From positions 1-31,650 of the forward strand of contig CAZOKH010000042.1 of the NCBI GenBank assembly GCA_964580315.1: 31,650 nucleotides of DNA, read 5' to 3'. This DNA comes from CAZOKH01 sp964580315 (lineage in GTDB: Bacteria > Chloroflexota > Anaerolineae > Anaerolineales > Anaerolineaceae). The translations under genes and the position numbers were made by a program. A model generated the notes under the pieces. That model made no database searches. It saw only the letters and a program-made list of their open reading frames with translations, and was not told the DNA's origin. Below are positions 7,985-15,408 of this stretch, piece after piece; position 1 is the stretch's first letter, and each line of letters begins with the position of its first letter.

Positions 7985-8941
7985 TTATAAACCCAGTTTC
8001 TCTCTAAAGTATGGAATGGTGCGTTGGATGCCTTCGGCAAGCGGAACAAGGGGCTGCCAATTGAGGATGTTGTTAGCGCGGGTAATATCCGGCCGGCGGC
8101 GCTGCGGGTCATCTCCCAGTCGTAAAGCTGGTTTAAAACTGACGCCGGCGTTATTTCCGACCAGGCGGTTGATGGTTTCGGCAAACTCGAGGATGGTTAC
8201 CTCGTCTGGGTTCCCAATATTCACCGGGTTATGTTCATCGGATAGCAAAAGGCGATAGATGCCTTCAATCAGGTCTTGCATGAAGCAGAAGCTGCGTGTT
8301 TGTTGACCGTCTCCATAGATGGTCAAGGGTTCACCGTGCAGCGCCTGTTGAATGAAGTTGGGTACAACGCGCCCATCGTCCAGGCGCATGCGCGGCCCAT
8401 AGGTGTTAAAGATTCGAACAATACGCGTGTCTAACCCATGATGACGGTGGTAAGCCATTGTGAGGGCTTCGGCAAATCGTTTGGCTTCATCGTAAACCGA
8501 CCGCAAGCCAATGGGGTCAACATGACCCCAGTAGGTTTCTTTTTGCGGATGTTCCAGCGGATCGCCGTAGATTTCGCTGGTCGAGGCAAGTATATATCGG
8601 GCTCCATGCGCCCGGGCGACCCCCAGGGTGTTGTGCGTGCCAAGTGCACCGGCTTTCATGGTTTGAATGGGCAAATTTGTGTATCCGAACGGGGACGCAG
8701 GATTGGGACTGGCGGGTGAGGCAAAGTGCATCACGGCGTCCACCTTTCCTGGTACAAAAATAAAGTTGGCGACATCATGGCGGATAAATGAGAAGTCGGG
8801 GTTACCCGCAAGATGAGCCAGGTTTTCCTGGCTTCCTGTAATGAAGTTGTCCATGCCAACCACCTGGTGTCCGTTGGTGAGTAGCTTTTCGCATAAATGC
8901 GATCCTAAAAAACCTGCTGCGCCTGTAATCAGTACTCTCAT
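7985..8941 (-). CDS. NAD-dependent sugar epimerase/dehydratase, UDP-glucuronate decarboxylase-like
   Basis: This is a 318-residue extended short-chain dehydrogenase. The Rossmann motif GAAGFLG is at residues 7-13. The active site has STSEIYGDP (120-128) and the Tyr-Lys pair in SVYDEAKRFAE (Tyr150, Lys154). The phrases HFASPASP, GLRSVYDEAKRFAE, RIFNTYGPRM and GDGQQTRSF are characteristic of UDP-glucuronate decarboxylase (UXS), which makes UDP-xylose from UDP-glucuronate. The ATG has GAGG on the minus strand about 5 bases upstream. No UDP-glucose dehydrogenase is in the window to supply the substrate. A related 4-epimerase activity cannot be excluded. Confidence 0.85.
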   Translation of the reverse strand: MRVLITGAAGFLGSHLCEKLLTNGHQVVGMDNFITGSQENLAHLAGNPDFSFIRHDVANFIFVPGKVDAVMHFASPASPNPASPFGYTNLPIQTMKAGALGTHNTLGVARAHGARYILASTSEIYGDPLEHPQKETYWGHVDPIGLRSVYDEAKRFAEALTMAYHRHHGLDTRIVRIFNTYGPRMRLDDGRVVPNFIQQALHGEPLTIYGDGQQTRSFCFMQDLIEGIYRLLLSDEHNPVNIGNPDEVTILEFAETINRLVGNNAGVSFKPALRLGDDPQRRRPDITRANNILNWQPLVPLAEGIQRTIPYFREKLGL

Positions 8942-8983
8942 CTTTGCCTCAAATGTTTCGTAATCTTTTTTTGAAGGATATCA

Positions 8984-10606
8984 TCATTTCCAGTCCAGGC
9001 GGCTGATTGATCCATCGCCTGTGATTTGCTGTGCCTGGGTGCTGATGGAATTTACCAGCCACAGGTTGCCCATATAGACGCAGGCAATCAAGCGGGGTGC
9101 ATCTTCAGTTGGCTTTGATTCCCAGGCAACATGCTGTGGATCGAGCCCCTGTGAACCTTCGGGCGGAAAAACCTGGCGAATATTGGAGCCATCACGATCC
9201 ATGACCATTAGTTTATAGCGACTGGTTTCGCTCTGTTCCGGGAAGATGGATTGTAGAAAGGCAACCGAAAAACGTTTACCATCCTGGTATGGGGATACCG
9301 AGGGATAAGCAAACATGCCTGTCTGGGGAACAAGTGAAATGGACTGGTTGTTTGTGATGATGTATGAACCCAGGTCAAACAATGGCGACGATTCATTGTC
9401 CGATATGCTGGCCTTGGGTGTGTGCAATGTTGTATAAAGAATATTGCTTTCTGGAGACCAGGAGATTCCCGGCGACCACGCCCAATCGGCGTTAGTTTTA
9501 TAGGGGATAATCTCCTGTAGTTGGACCAGCTCTTTTTTCTCAAAATCGAGTAATCCAATGCTGTCAGGCCGTGTGTATGCCAGCAGCGAGCCATCTCTCG
9601 ACCAGGAAAAGCCGGTTCCCCACCAGCCATAAATACCGCCTGAATTAGCTTCCAAAATCTTTTCGTTGCTCAAAACGCCGCCCGAGGCGTTCACTTTGAG
9701 AATGTAAAGGTCGTTGTTAGCCTGCCAGCCCGGGGCGATTGAACGTGGTTCAACGGTTGAGTAAGAGATGGTCAGGCCAGCCCCGGGAACCCAATCAGCA
9801 AAGTGGATGACATTTTTCACGCGCAAATCGACTGGTTTCGCGTCGGTTTGTTTTACATTGACCATCCACAACGAATTGATGTCATCAGCAGAATCCTTTG
9901 CAGCGGAGCGGGTGTAGAGCAGCCATTCTCCGTCCTGTGACAGGGAAAAAACCCTGCCGTCAAGGTCGCCGCTGGTGGCCACAGGACGACGATTACCAGT
10001 GGTGTCTTCCATCACCCAGGCGTTACCAGCCGTCAAGTAAGCCAATGTGCCGCCAATTGGAAGTACTGTAAAGGGAGTTTGAACCCCAACCATCACAATT
10101 TCGGGCACCGCCTCTACCAGCGTTAGGGTCTTAAAAACCGTGCGGCTTTTTTCTTGCTTATCTTCAAACAAGATTCGGTAAGTGATTTGCTGCTGTCCAT
10201 TGACACCAGCCTGAATGAGCAATGTTTGCCCCTCGGGTAGCGATTCGTTTTTGACCGTCTGGCGTTGAAATGGGATCACCTGGTCTTCATTGACAAATTC
10301 TTCCCGGATACGTTTGACTGTAATGAGCATACTGTCGGATAGGGTTGTCTGGAGCGAAGGCTCAACACTGTCGAGGTTATTGAGTGTAATATCGGCATTT
10401 CGAATGGCGCTGGCGACGGTACTCCCCGTCGGAACTTTTACATCGATGGATTTGCCATCGATACTGATAGTCGTATTGATTAAATCGACGGTTGGCGTGA
10501 GTGGATTGCAGGCAGCCAGGTTGAGCAAAATGCCAATGACACACATGGCAACCAGGCGCTGCCAACGACAATTTTGTTTACCTTTCGAGTTCGGCGCAAT
10601 CAGCAT
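8984..10606 (-). CDS. Lipoprotein with DUF348, G5 and TolB-like beta-propeller domains
   Basis: This 540-residue secreted protein has a basic N-terminus, a hydrophobic stretch and the lipobox LAAC with Cys at residue 33. Residues ~46-98 look like a DUF348 domain (ISIDGKSIDVKVPTGSTV). Residues ~99-175 look like a G5 domain (VIPFQRQTVKNESLPEG, then the closing SRTVFKTLTLVEAVPEIVMVG). The rest has repeated blades such as LLYTRSA, LLAYTRP and LMVMDRDGSNIRQV, as in WD40-like/TolB propellers. G5 domains are linked to peptidoglycan or glycan binding in cell-wall enzymes. A protein anchored outside the cell membrane that contacts the wall is therefore likely, but no catalytic domain is visible and the function is unknown. 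The gene is preceded by another lipoprotein gene 54 bases upstream. Confidence 0.75.
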   Translation of the reverse strand: MLIAPNSKGKQNCRWQRLVAMCVIGILLNLAACNPLTPTVDLINTTISIDGKSIDVKVPTGSTVASAIRNADITLNNLDSVEPSLQTTLSDSMLITVKRIREEFVNEDQVIPFQRQTVKNESLPEGQTLLIQAGVNGQQQITYRILFEDKQEKSRTVFKTLTLVEAVPEIVMVGVQTPFTVLPIGGTLAYLTAGNAWVMEDTTGNRRPVATSGDLDGRVFSLSQDGEWLLYTRSAAKDSADDINSLWMVNVKQTDAKPVDLRVKNVIHFADWVPGAGLTISYSTVEPRSIAPGWQANNDLYILKVNASGGVLSNEKILEANSGGIYGWWGTGFSWSRDGSLLAYTRPDSIGLLDFEKKELVQLQEIIPYKTNADWAWSPGISWSPESNILYTTLHTPKASISDNESSPLFDLGSYIITNNQSISLVPQTGMFAYPSVSPYQDGKRFSVAFLQSIFPEQSETSRYKLMVMDRDGSNIRQVFPPEGSQGLDPQHVAWESKPTEDAPRLIACVYMGNLWLVNSISTQAQQITGDGSISRLDWK

Positions 10607-10660
10607 TTTTTATCCAGACGGAGATAGGAATCGGTTATAATCTCTTGCGGTTTCGGGTAC

Positions 10661-11230
10661 TTATTGTTGACTCATTGACCCCGTAATGGTCATTACACCA
10701 TCGGCAATCTGCACCCCCGTAACTTTAAAGCCGGGAGCCTGGCTTTGGATGGCTTGATTTAGGGCAGTATTGATATAAGTGGACATGTTGGTTTTGATGA
10801 TATCTGGAGCAGGAATCGGGCCAAGTTTGGCTTCGGCGATTTCAACACCAAATGAACCGCTGGCATCAAATACTATGCGGCAAACAGCGGTAAAATCTGC
10901 TGAAAGAGAATCTTGTTGGATTTTACCGGTGATTTCAATTTGGCCGTTACGCAGTTCAACTGAGAGACCACTGGCTGGGAAAGAAGGATCGTTGTTTACC
11001 TCCGCTGCAATCCATTGATTCATTTGTTGCTCGGTCATAGTGATTGTGACCAGGCCAGAAGTTGGGTCATACGCAACAATGTCATCCATGGATTGAATCG
11101 TGGAATCAAGAATTTGAGTTTCCACTGTTTGAGTAGGTTCAGGGGTTGGCGTACTGGCCTTGTACAGTGGATTTGAACATGCAAGACTGATGATCAGTCC
11201 TAGAAATATCAAGATGAGACTTTTTTTCAT
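10661..11230 (-). CDS. Small lipoprotein of unknown function
   Basis: This is a 189-residue protein. A short signal peptide (MKKSLILIFLGLIISLACS) ends in the lipobox with Cys at residue 18, followed by a Thr/Pro/Glu-rich linker. The rest alternates short beta-strands and polar stretches (VTITMTEQQMNQWI, GQIEITGKI, VRIVF-like, GVMTITGSM). The pattern resembles small lipid-binding-like folds such as DUF2993/DUF2140 proteins, but that likeness is weak and visual only. It is the first gene of the leftward group ending in rsmD and is divergent from scpB. I do not recognise a specific function. Confidence 0.7.
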   Translation of the reverse strand: MKKSLILIFLGLIISLACSNPLYKASTPTPEPTQTVETQILDSTIQSMDDIVAYDPTSGLVTITMTEQQMNQWIAAEVNNDPSFPASGLSVELRNGQIEITGKIQQDSLSADFTAVCRIVFDASGSFGVEIAEAKLGPIPAPDIIKTNMSTYINTALNQAIQSQAPGFKVTGVQIADGVMTITGSMSQQ

Positions 11231-11287
11231 GCGCGCACCTGTATTAATAAAATTTATTCCTTTCGAAAGACAGTAGACAATTATAGC

Positions 11288-11857
11288 ATGAGTGAACCAG
11301 AGAAGATTCGAACAACGTCGGAGTTGGCAATGCTTGTTGAGGCATTATTATTTGTCGCGGCGGGGCCGGTTTCAATTGCGCAACTTTCTGAAACCCTGGA
11401 GGCAAAACCAGAAGAAATTGACTCCAGCATTCAATATCTTCATCAAACCTTGTTGCAGGATCGTGGGCTACAAATTCAATGGAATCACGGCAAAGTCCAA
11501 CTGACTACCCGTCCTGAATTGTCGGGAGTTATTGAAAAGTTTTTGGGTTTGGAAGCCACGGCAAAATTGAGCCGGGCGGCGCTTGAAACACTGGCGATTA
11601 TTGCCTATCGACAGCCTATTACACGCCCGGGAGTTGATGCAATCCGCGGAGTCAATAGCGATGGCGTTATGCGCAGCTTGTTAAGTAAAGGCCTTGTGGA
11701 AGATGTTGGGAGAGCGGAAGGGCCCGGCAGACCCATTCTCTATGGGACTTCCTCTGAATTCTTGCAGCATTTTGGATTGGCTTCACTGGACGAAATGCCG
11801 GCATATGATATTGCCCAGGTGGAGCAAACCGAGCAGAACAGCTTGTTGAAGGACTAG
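11288..11857 (+). CDS. scpB: Segregation and condensation protein B
   Basis: This 189-residue protein matches ScpB, with two winged-helix domains. The first begins LAMLVEALLFVAAGPVSIAQL. The second contains LETLAIIAYRQPITRPGVDAIRGV and ends in GRPILYGTSSEFLQHFGL. ScpB works with ScpA and SMC to compact and separate chromosomes. No good ribosome-binding site precedes the ATG. The usual partner scpA is not upstream; a divergent lipoprotein gene lies there instead, 57 bases away. rluB follows after 6 bases, a common pairing. Confidence 0.92.
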   Translation: MSEPEKIRTTSELAMLVEALLFVAAGPVSIAQLSETLEAKPEEIDSSIQYLHQTLLQDRGLQIQWNHGKVQLTTRPELSGVIEKFLGLEATAKLSRAALETLAIIAYRQPITRPGVDAIRGVNSDGVMRSLLSKGLVEDVGRAEGPGRPILYGTSSEFLQHFGLASLDEMPAYDIAQVEQTEQNSLLKD

Positions 11858-11863
11858 GAAATT

Positions 11864-12661
11864 ATGGAAGAACGTTTGCAAAAAATTATGGCCCGCCACA
11901 ATTTGGGTTCTCGAAGGGATTGTGAGGTTATCATCCAGGAAGGCCGGGTGAAGGTTAATGGCCAGGTGATCCGACTGGGTGATAAGGCTGATGCGGGCAT
12001 TGACCGGATTGAGGTGGATGGGAAAGTGTTACCCAAATCTTCACCTGACAAAGTTTATTTTGCCTTAAATAAACCGCAGGGCGTTTTATCGGATGATGAT
12101 GACTCTGAAAATCGCCCAACGGTTTTTCAATTTGTGCCTTATGAAGGGCATTTATTTTCGGTTGGGCGATTGGATTTTGATAGTGAAGGCTTGATTCTCT
12201 TGACCAACGATGGAGAACTGGCAAATCATCTAACCCACCCGCGCTATGGACACGAAAAGGAATATATGGTTTTGGTTGGAAGGGAACCCGACGCAAAACA
12301 ACTGGGGGCCTGGCGGCGTGGCGTGGTTTTGCCTGAAGATGGTGAGCGTACTCAACCGGCGAAAGTGTTTGTTGACAAAAAGGCTGCCGGTAGTAATGTT
12401 TGGCTGCGCATTGTGATGTCAGAGGGAAAAAAGAGACAAATTCGAAAAGTGGGAGCGGCAATTGGGCTGCCTGTTTTGCGGATTGTGCGTGTGCGCATCG
12501 GCAGCTTGCTTCTAGGAAGCCTTAAAGAAGGCAAATGGCGCGCTCTCGCTGCATCAGAGGTGGATTCTCTAAGAAAATTGACTGCTCATGCCATTATAAA
12601 GAAGCCCATCAATCCAAGACGATTTACTACCCCCAAATATAAAAAACGGGCGATCAAGTAA
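11864..12661 (+). CDS. rluB: RsuA/RluB-family pseudouridine synthase
   Basis: This is a 265-residue protein. An N-terminal S4 RNA-binding domain (residues ~1-60, MEERLQKIMARHNLGSRR, then VKVNGQVI) is followed by the catalytic domain. That domain holds the motif GRLDFDSEGL, whose Asp104 is the nucleophile, and the C-terminal GKKRQIRKV motif. The family isomerises specific uridines in 23S or 16S rRNA; RluB-type (23S U2605) is most likely from the linkage with scpB, but RsuA-type specificity cannot be ruled out. A basic tail of ~30 residues follows the domain. AGGA stands 6 bases before the ATG. The stop codon lies inside the terminator hairpin. Confidence 0.9.
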   Translation: MEERLQKIMARHNLGSRRDCEVIIQEGRVKVNGQVIRLGDKADAGIDRIEVDGKVLPKSSPDKVYFALNKPQGVLSDDDDSENRPTVFQFVPYEGHLFSVGRLDFDSEGLILLTNDGELANHLTHPRYGHEKEYMVLVGREPDAKQLGAWRRGVVLPEDGERTQPAKVFVDKKAAGSNVWLRIVMSEGKKRQIRKVGAAIGLPVLRIVRVRIGSLLLGSLKEGKWRALAASEVDSLRKLTAHAIIKKPINPRRFTTPKYKKRAIK

Positions 12662-12678
12662 TTTGATCGCCCAAAGGT
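12642..12678. terminator. Bidirectional intrinsic terminator overlapping the rluB stop
   Basis: A perfect 10-bp stem (GGGCGATCAA at 12648-12657, TTGATCGCCC at 12663-12672) has a 5-base loop that includes bases of the TAA stop of rluB. The left side carries an A-run (12641-12646). That reads as a T-run for leftward transcripts, so it terminates the plsX / NERD-like unit strongly. The right side has a weaker T-rich stretch for rluB. It sits between two convergent genes. Confidence 0.85.
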
Positions 12679-13389
12679 TTATTCTTTTTCGCCTTTAATT
12701 TGTGTGCTTAAAAGCGTTTTAACGGCTTCATACTCTTCTGCCGGGACGGGATGTTCTTTCATTTCCCTGCGAATTAAATCTTTTAACTTTTCTATAGTGA
12801 CTGTGGGATAGGGGGCGTTGGAAGCATCAATAATGGCTTTTTCTGAAGTGAAAACAAGTGCGGGTTTGATGACCGGCATGGGGGTGTCTTTGAAAGATTT
12901 TTCCCAATAATCACGAAAATTGTCCTGGTTGATGCGGATTTCTTGATCGGGGCGCCCCAGGTTTTCTTGACCAAAAATCTTCATATAGAGATTCCCGCCT
13001 TTTTGTTTCCAGCGGTTCTTCTTTTCGTCGTAGGTTATGGTGCCACCCTGTCCAAAGGGCAGCAATGACCAGATGCCAGCAGGTCCAACCAGGAGATGGG
13101 GAACGCCGGTAAAGTGATGGTAAACGCTGAATTTGTTATCCAGGCCCTTTAACGCTGCGGTTATATTCTCGTCAGGGCGAGGAGATCTCCCGTATTTTGA
13201 ACTGAGGAACATACCTACCTGTGAGAGCATGAAACCCAGAATTAATGCCATGTATGCCCAGGAAAGATTTTCGGGATGGGCTACAGAAATATACAAACCT
13301 AACCCCAAAATTGCGATGCTGCTGAAGGTGGCGTAATTACCATATTTCTTAAATTTATTAATCTTGTCCTGGTTGGTGTAAATTTTCAT
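12679..13389 (-). CDS. Membrane protein with NERD-like domain, function unknown
   Basis: This is a 236-residue protein. Two adjacent membrane helices (about residues 20-37 and 44-63) are followed by a cytosolic domain. That domain contains FTGVPHLLVGPAGIWSLLPF, resembling the opening of the nuclease-related NERD domain (normally 'vllgp.Gvfvle.K'). A charged C-terminal segment follows. The Lys and acidic residues expected of an active nuclease core are not clearly present, so it may be a structural relative only. The gene follows plsX by 23 bases on the same strand and is closed by the shared hairpin at 12642-12678. The domain call is tentative. Confidence 0.7.
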   Translation of the reverse strand: MKIYTNQDKINKFKKYGNYATFSSIAILGLGLYISVAHPENLSWAYMALILGFMLSQVGMFLSSKYGRSPRPDENITAALKGLDNKFSVYHHFTGVPHLLVGPAGIWSLLPFGQGGTITYDEKKNRWKQKGGNLYMKIFGQENLGRPDQEIRINQDNFRDYWEKSFKDTPMPVIKPALVFTSEKAIIDASNAPYPTVTIEKLKDLIRREMKEHPVPAEEYEAVKTLLSTQIKGEKE

Positions 13390-13412
13390 TGGTTCTAAGT
13401 CACTTTCTGATT

Positions 13413-14420
13413 TTATAAGCTAAATTGAGCCAAGCGTTGGGCTATGGCGGTTTTGGTGGCGTTTAACAAATCTCCATCGGCGGCTTCTTTTGCGGCTCGG
13501 ATGGCGTTCACTAATGCGCGCGAATCGGATCTACCGTGCCCGATAAAAACCAGGCCATCGATTCCCAGCAGGGGGGCGGCGCCAATTTCGGATGGGTCCA
13601 ACATCTTTTTTATTTTACCAAAGGCCGGTTTTGCCAGTGCGGCGCCAATTTTGGTGAGTGTAGATGATAACAATTCTTCTTTCAATGTGTCAACAATCAG
13701 CCTGGCAACTGATTCGCTGGATTTGAGGAGAATGTTTCCAGTGAATCCGTCTGTCACAACCACATTGGCATCGCCGTTGAACAGTTCCTTACCCTCAACA
13801 TTGCCGATAAAATTCAATCCGCTATTTTCCAGCAAAGGGTAGGTATCTTTAATCAATTGATTTCCCTTGCCTGCCTCTTCGCCATTCGACAGCAATCCAA
13901 CACGGGGATTTGAGATGCCCAGGGTCTTTTCGGCATACAGGCTGCCCATTACTGCAAATTGAAGGAGAAACTCGGGGCGGCAGTCGGCGTTGGCGCCAAT
14001 GTCGAGCACGATTGATTTTCCACTGCGGACTGGAAACATGGCAGTCAACGCAGGGCGTTGAACGCCAGGAATACGGCCAAGAATCCGCAGGGAGGAGAAC
14101 ATAGCTGCACCTGTGTTGCCGGCGGTTACAAATGCGCGTGCCTGTTGATTCTTAATTAAATCCAAGCCGATTGCCATTGAGTTATTCGGTTTTTTTCGGG
14201 CGCTTTCAACCGCCTTTTCTCCCATTTCCAAAACGTCGGGCGCGTGTACGATTCTAACTGGAAGTCCTTTTGTGTTTCTGGTTTTTAACAAAGGTTCAAT
14301 GATTTCCTGGTTTCCAGTAAGAATAATCTCTTCCTGGAACAATTCTGATGCAATTACTGCCGCTTCAATTTCTGGGGCTGGGTGTGTATCGCTTCCCATT
14401 GCGTCCAATACGATTGCCAT
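13413..14420 (-). CDS. plsX: Phosphate acyltransferase PlsX
   Basis: The start is set at the ATG at 14420 (MAIVLDAMGSDTHPAPE) because GGAG lies about 6 bases upstream on the minus strand; an upstream ATG would add 17 atypical residues. The result is 335 residues, the normal length. PlsX transfers acyl groups from acyl-ACP to phosphate, making acyl-phosphate for PlsY at the start of phospholipid synthesis. Conserved blocks include LDAMGSD, VESARKKPNNSMAIGLDLIK, GNTGAAMFSSLRILGRIPG, LLSNGEEAGKGN, VVVTDGFTGNILLKSSE and GIDGLVFIGHGRSD. Its promoter region overlaps the divergent tRNA-Leu promoter. Confidence 0.93.
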   Translation of the reverse strand: MAIVLDAMGSDTHPAPEIEAAVIASELFQEEIILTGNQEIIEPLLKTRNTKGLPVRIVHAPDVLEMGEKAVESARKKPNNSMAIGLDLIKNQQARAFVTAGNTGAAMFSSLRILGRIPGVQRPALTAMFPVRSGKSIVLDIGANADCRPEFLLQFAVMGSLYAEKTLGISNPRVGLLSNGEEAGKGNQLIKDTYPLLENSGLNFIGNVEGKELFNGDANVVVTDGFTGNILLKSSESVARLIVDTLKEELLSSTLTKIGAALAKPAFGKIKKMLDPSEIGAAPLLGIDGLVFIGHGRSDSRALVNAIRAAKEAADGDLLNATKTAIAQRLAQFSL

Positions 14421-14456
14421 GCTTGCTCCTTTAATTCCGGGTTTAAGTTCATTTCC

Positions 14457-14484
14457 TTGACAATAACTCATGTCCGATTATAAT
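14457..14484 (+). promoter_or_regulatory. Consensus sigma-70-type promoter of the tRNA-Leu gene
   Basis: A perfect -35 box TTGACA (14457-14462) and a perfect -10 box TATAAT (14479-14484) are separated by 16 bases. The tRNA starts at 14497, 12 bases after the -10 box. This is the strongest promoter match seen in the window. It lies within 60 bases of the divergent plsX start. Confidence 0.88.
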
Positions 14485-14496
14485 ATCGTTGTTTGC

Positions 14497-14578
14497 GCGC
14501 TGGTGCTGGAACTGGCAGACAGGCATGGTTGAGGGCCATGTGCCGAAAGGCGTGGGGGTTCAAGTCCCCCCCAGCGCA
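14497..14578 (+). tRNA. tRNA-Leu, anticodon GAG
   Basis: A full class II cloverleaf can be drawn by hand. The acceptor stem GCGCTGG (14497-14503) pairs with CCAGCGC (14571-14577), with A at 14578 as discriminator. The D stem is CTG/CAG. The anticodon stem CATGG/CCATG (14524-14528, 14536-14540) encloses loop TTGAGGG with anticodon GAG at 14531-14533. A long variable arm TGCC-GAAA-GGCG is typical of Leu/Ser tRNAs. The T arm is GGGGG-TTCAAGT-CCCCC. It reads CUC/CUU leucine codons. The 3' CCA is not encoded. Confidence 0.96.
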
Positions 14579-14581
14579 TCT

Positions 14582-14606
14582 AAAAGTCGCCACGGCGGCT
14601 TTTTTA
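14582..14606 (+). terminator. Intrinsic terminator of tRNA-Leu
   Basis: AAAAGTCGCC (14582-14591) can pair with GGCGGCTTTT (14594-14603), with a small central loop and one G-T pair. A T-rich run follows to about 14610. It lies 4 bases after the tRNA and just before the stop of the convergent tatD gene, so it may serve both. Confidence 0.8.
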
Positions 14607-14612
14607 TTTTTA

Positions 14613-15404
14613 TTACCAGGCAAATAGTTTTTGCGCGTTGTTCTCCGTGTGCCTGGCGATTTCTGCAAGAGGTTTTCCTGTTATGCTGACAAGCATTTCT
14701 GCGATCAGAGGTATGTAAGCAGGCTCGTTGCGTTTTCCGCGGTGAGGGTGCGGGGATAAAAAGGGTGCATCGGTTTCAAGAAGTAGAAAGTTCAACGGAA
14801 TTTCACGAATAACGTTTTGCAACAATTGTGAATTCTTGTATGTGACCGGACCTGAAATACCCAGAAAAAAATTCATATTTATTAATTGGGTGGCTTCTGT
14901 TAAATCACCCTGGAAAGAATGCACAACGCCCGGTCTGTCAGCCAAAGGGTGATGAGCTGAATTCAATTCAGAAACCCATTCTGACAATACATGGACGAGA
15001 TCGGCGGTGGACTGGCGATTATGGAGGATGACGGGTTTACTGGCCTGGCTGGCCAGATGGAGTTGTGTCTGTAAAATTTCCTTTTGTAATTCGGGCGTTG
15101 TATGTTGCCGGTAATAATCCAGTCCAATTTCGCCAATCGCCACAACTTTGGGATGGCTGCACAAATCAGATAATTCATTAAGGGTGTGCGCATTCCATGT
15201 GTTGCCGTCATTGGGATGGACACCCACTGCGGCAAACAGGTTGGTGTGCTTATCTGCCATTTCAACCGCAAGGCGGCTTGTTGGTAAATCGATGCCTGGA
15301 AGAAGGATTTTTTTGACATCATTCTCCCAGGCACGTTTAATTACCTCTTCACGGTCATCGTTGAAAAGATCAAAGTAGAGATGGCAATGGGTATCTGAAA
15401 ACAC
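14613..15404 (-). CDS. tatD: TatD-family metal-dependent hydrolase
   Basis: This is a 263-residue protein with the full TatD metal-binding set: DTHCH (residues 4-8), GEIGLDYY (Glu92), PVILHNR (His128), VHSFQGD (His162) and ETDAPFLSPHPHRGKRNEP (Asp212). TatD proteins are cytosolic TIM-barrel metal enzymes with 3'-5' exonuclease or deoxyribonuclease activity. They are implicated in DNA repair and possibly D-aminoacyl-tRNA turnover. The start codon is GTG, four bases after the stop of the phosphoglucomutase gene. There is no clear ribosome-binding site, so translation is probably coupled. Confidence 0.92.
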   Translation of the reverse strand: MFSDTHCHLYFDLFNDDREEVIKRAWENDVKKILLPGIDLPTSRLAVEMADKHTNLFAAVGVHPNDGNTWNAHTLNELSDLCSHPKVVAIGEIGLDYYRQHTTPELQKEILQTQLHLASQASKPVILHNRQSTADLVHVLSEWVSELNSAHHPLADRPGVVHSFQGDLTEATQLINMNFFLGISGPVTYKNSQLLQNVIREIPLNFLLLETDAPFLSPHPHRGKRNEPAYIPLIAEMLVSITGKPLAEIARHTENNAQKLFAW

Positions 15405-15408
15405 GAAT

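Noticed and set aside
7812..8258. 148-codon plus-strand frame over the gtrA/UXS region
   Set aside because: Antisense to two genes with strong family motifs; composition is not protein-like.
10636..10641. TATAAT on the plus strand between the two lipoprotein genes
   Set aside because: Both flanking genes run leftward, there is no good -35 box, and it would drive only antisense RNA; probably chance.
11955..12461. 168-codon minus-strand frame opposite rluB
   Set aside because: Complement of conserved rluB codons; no start signal or motif.
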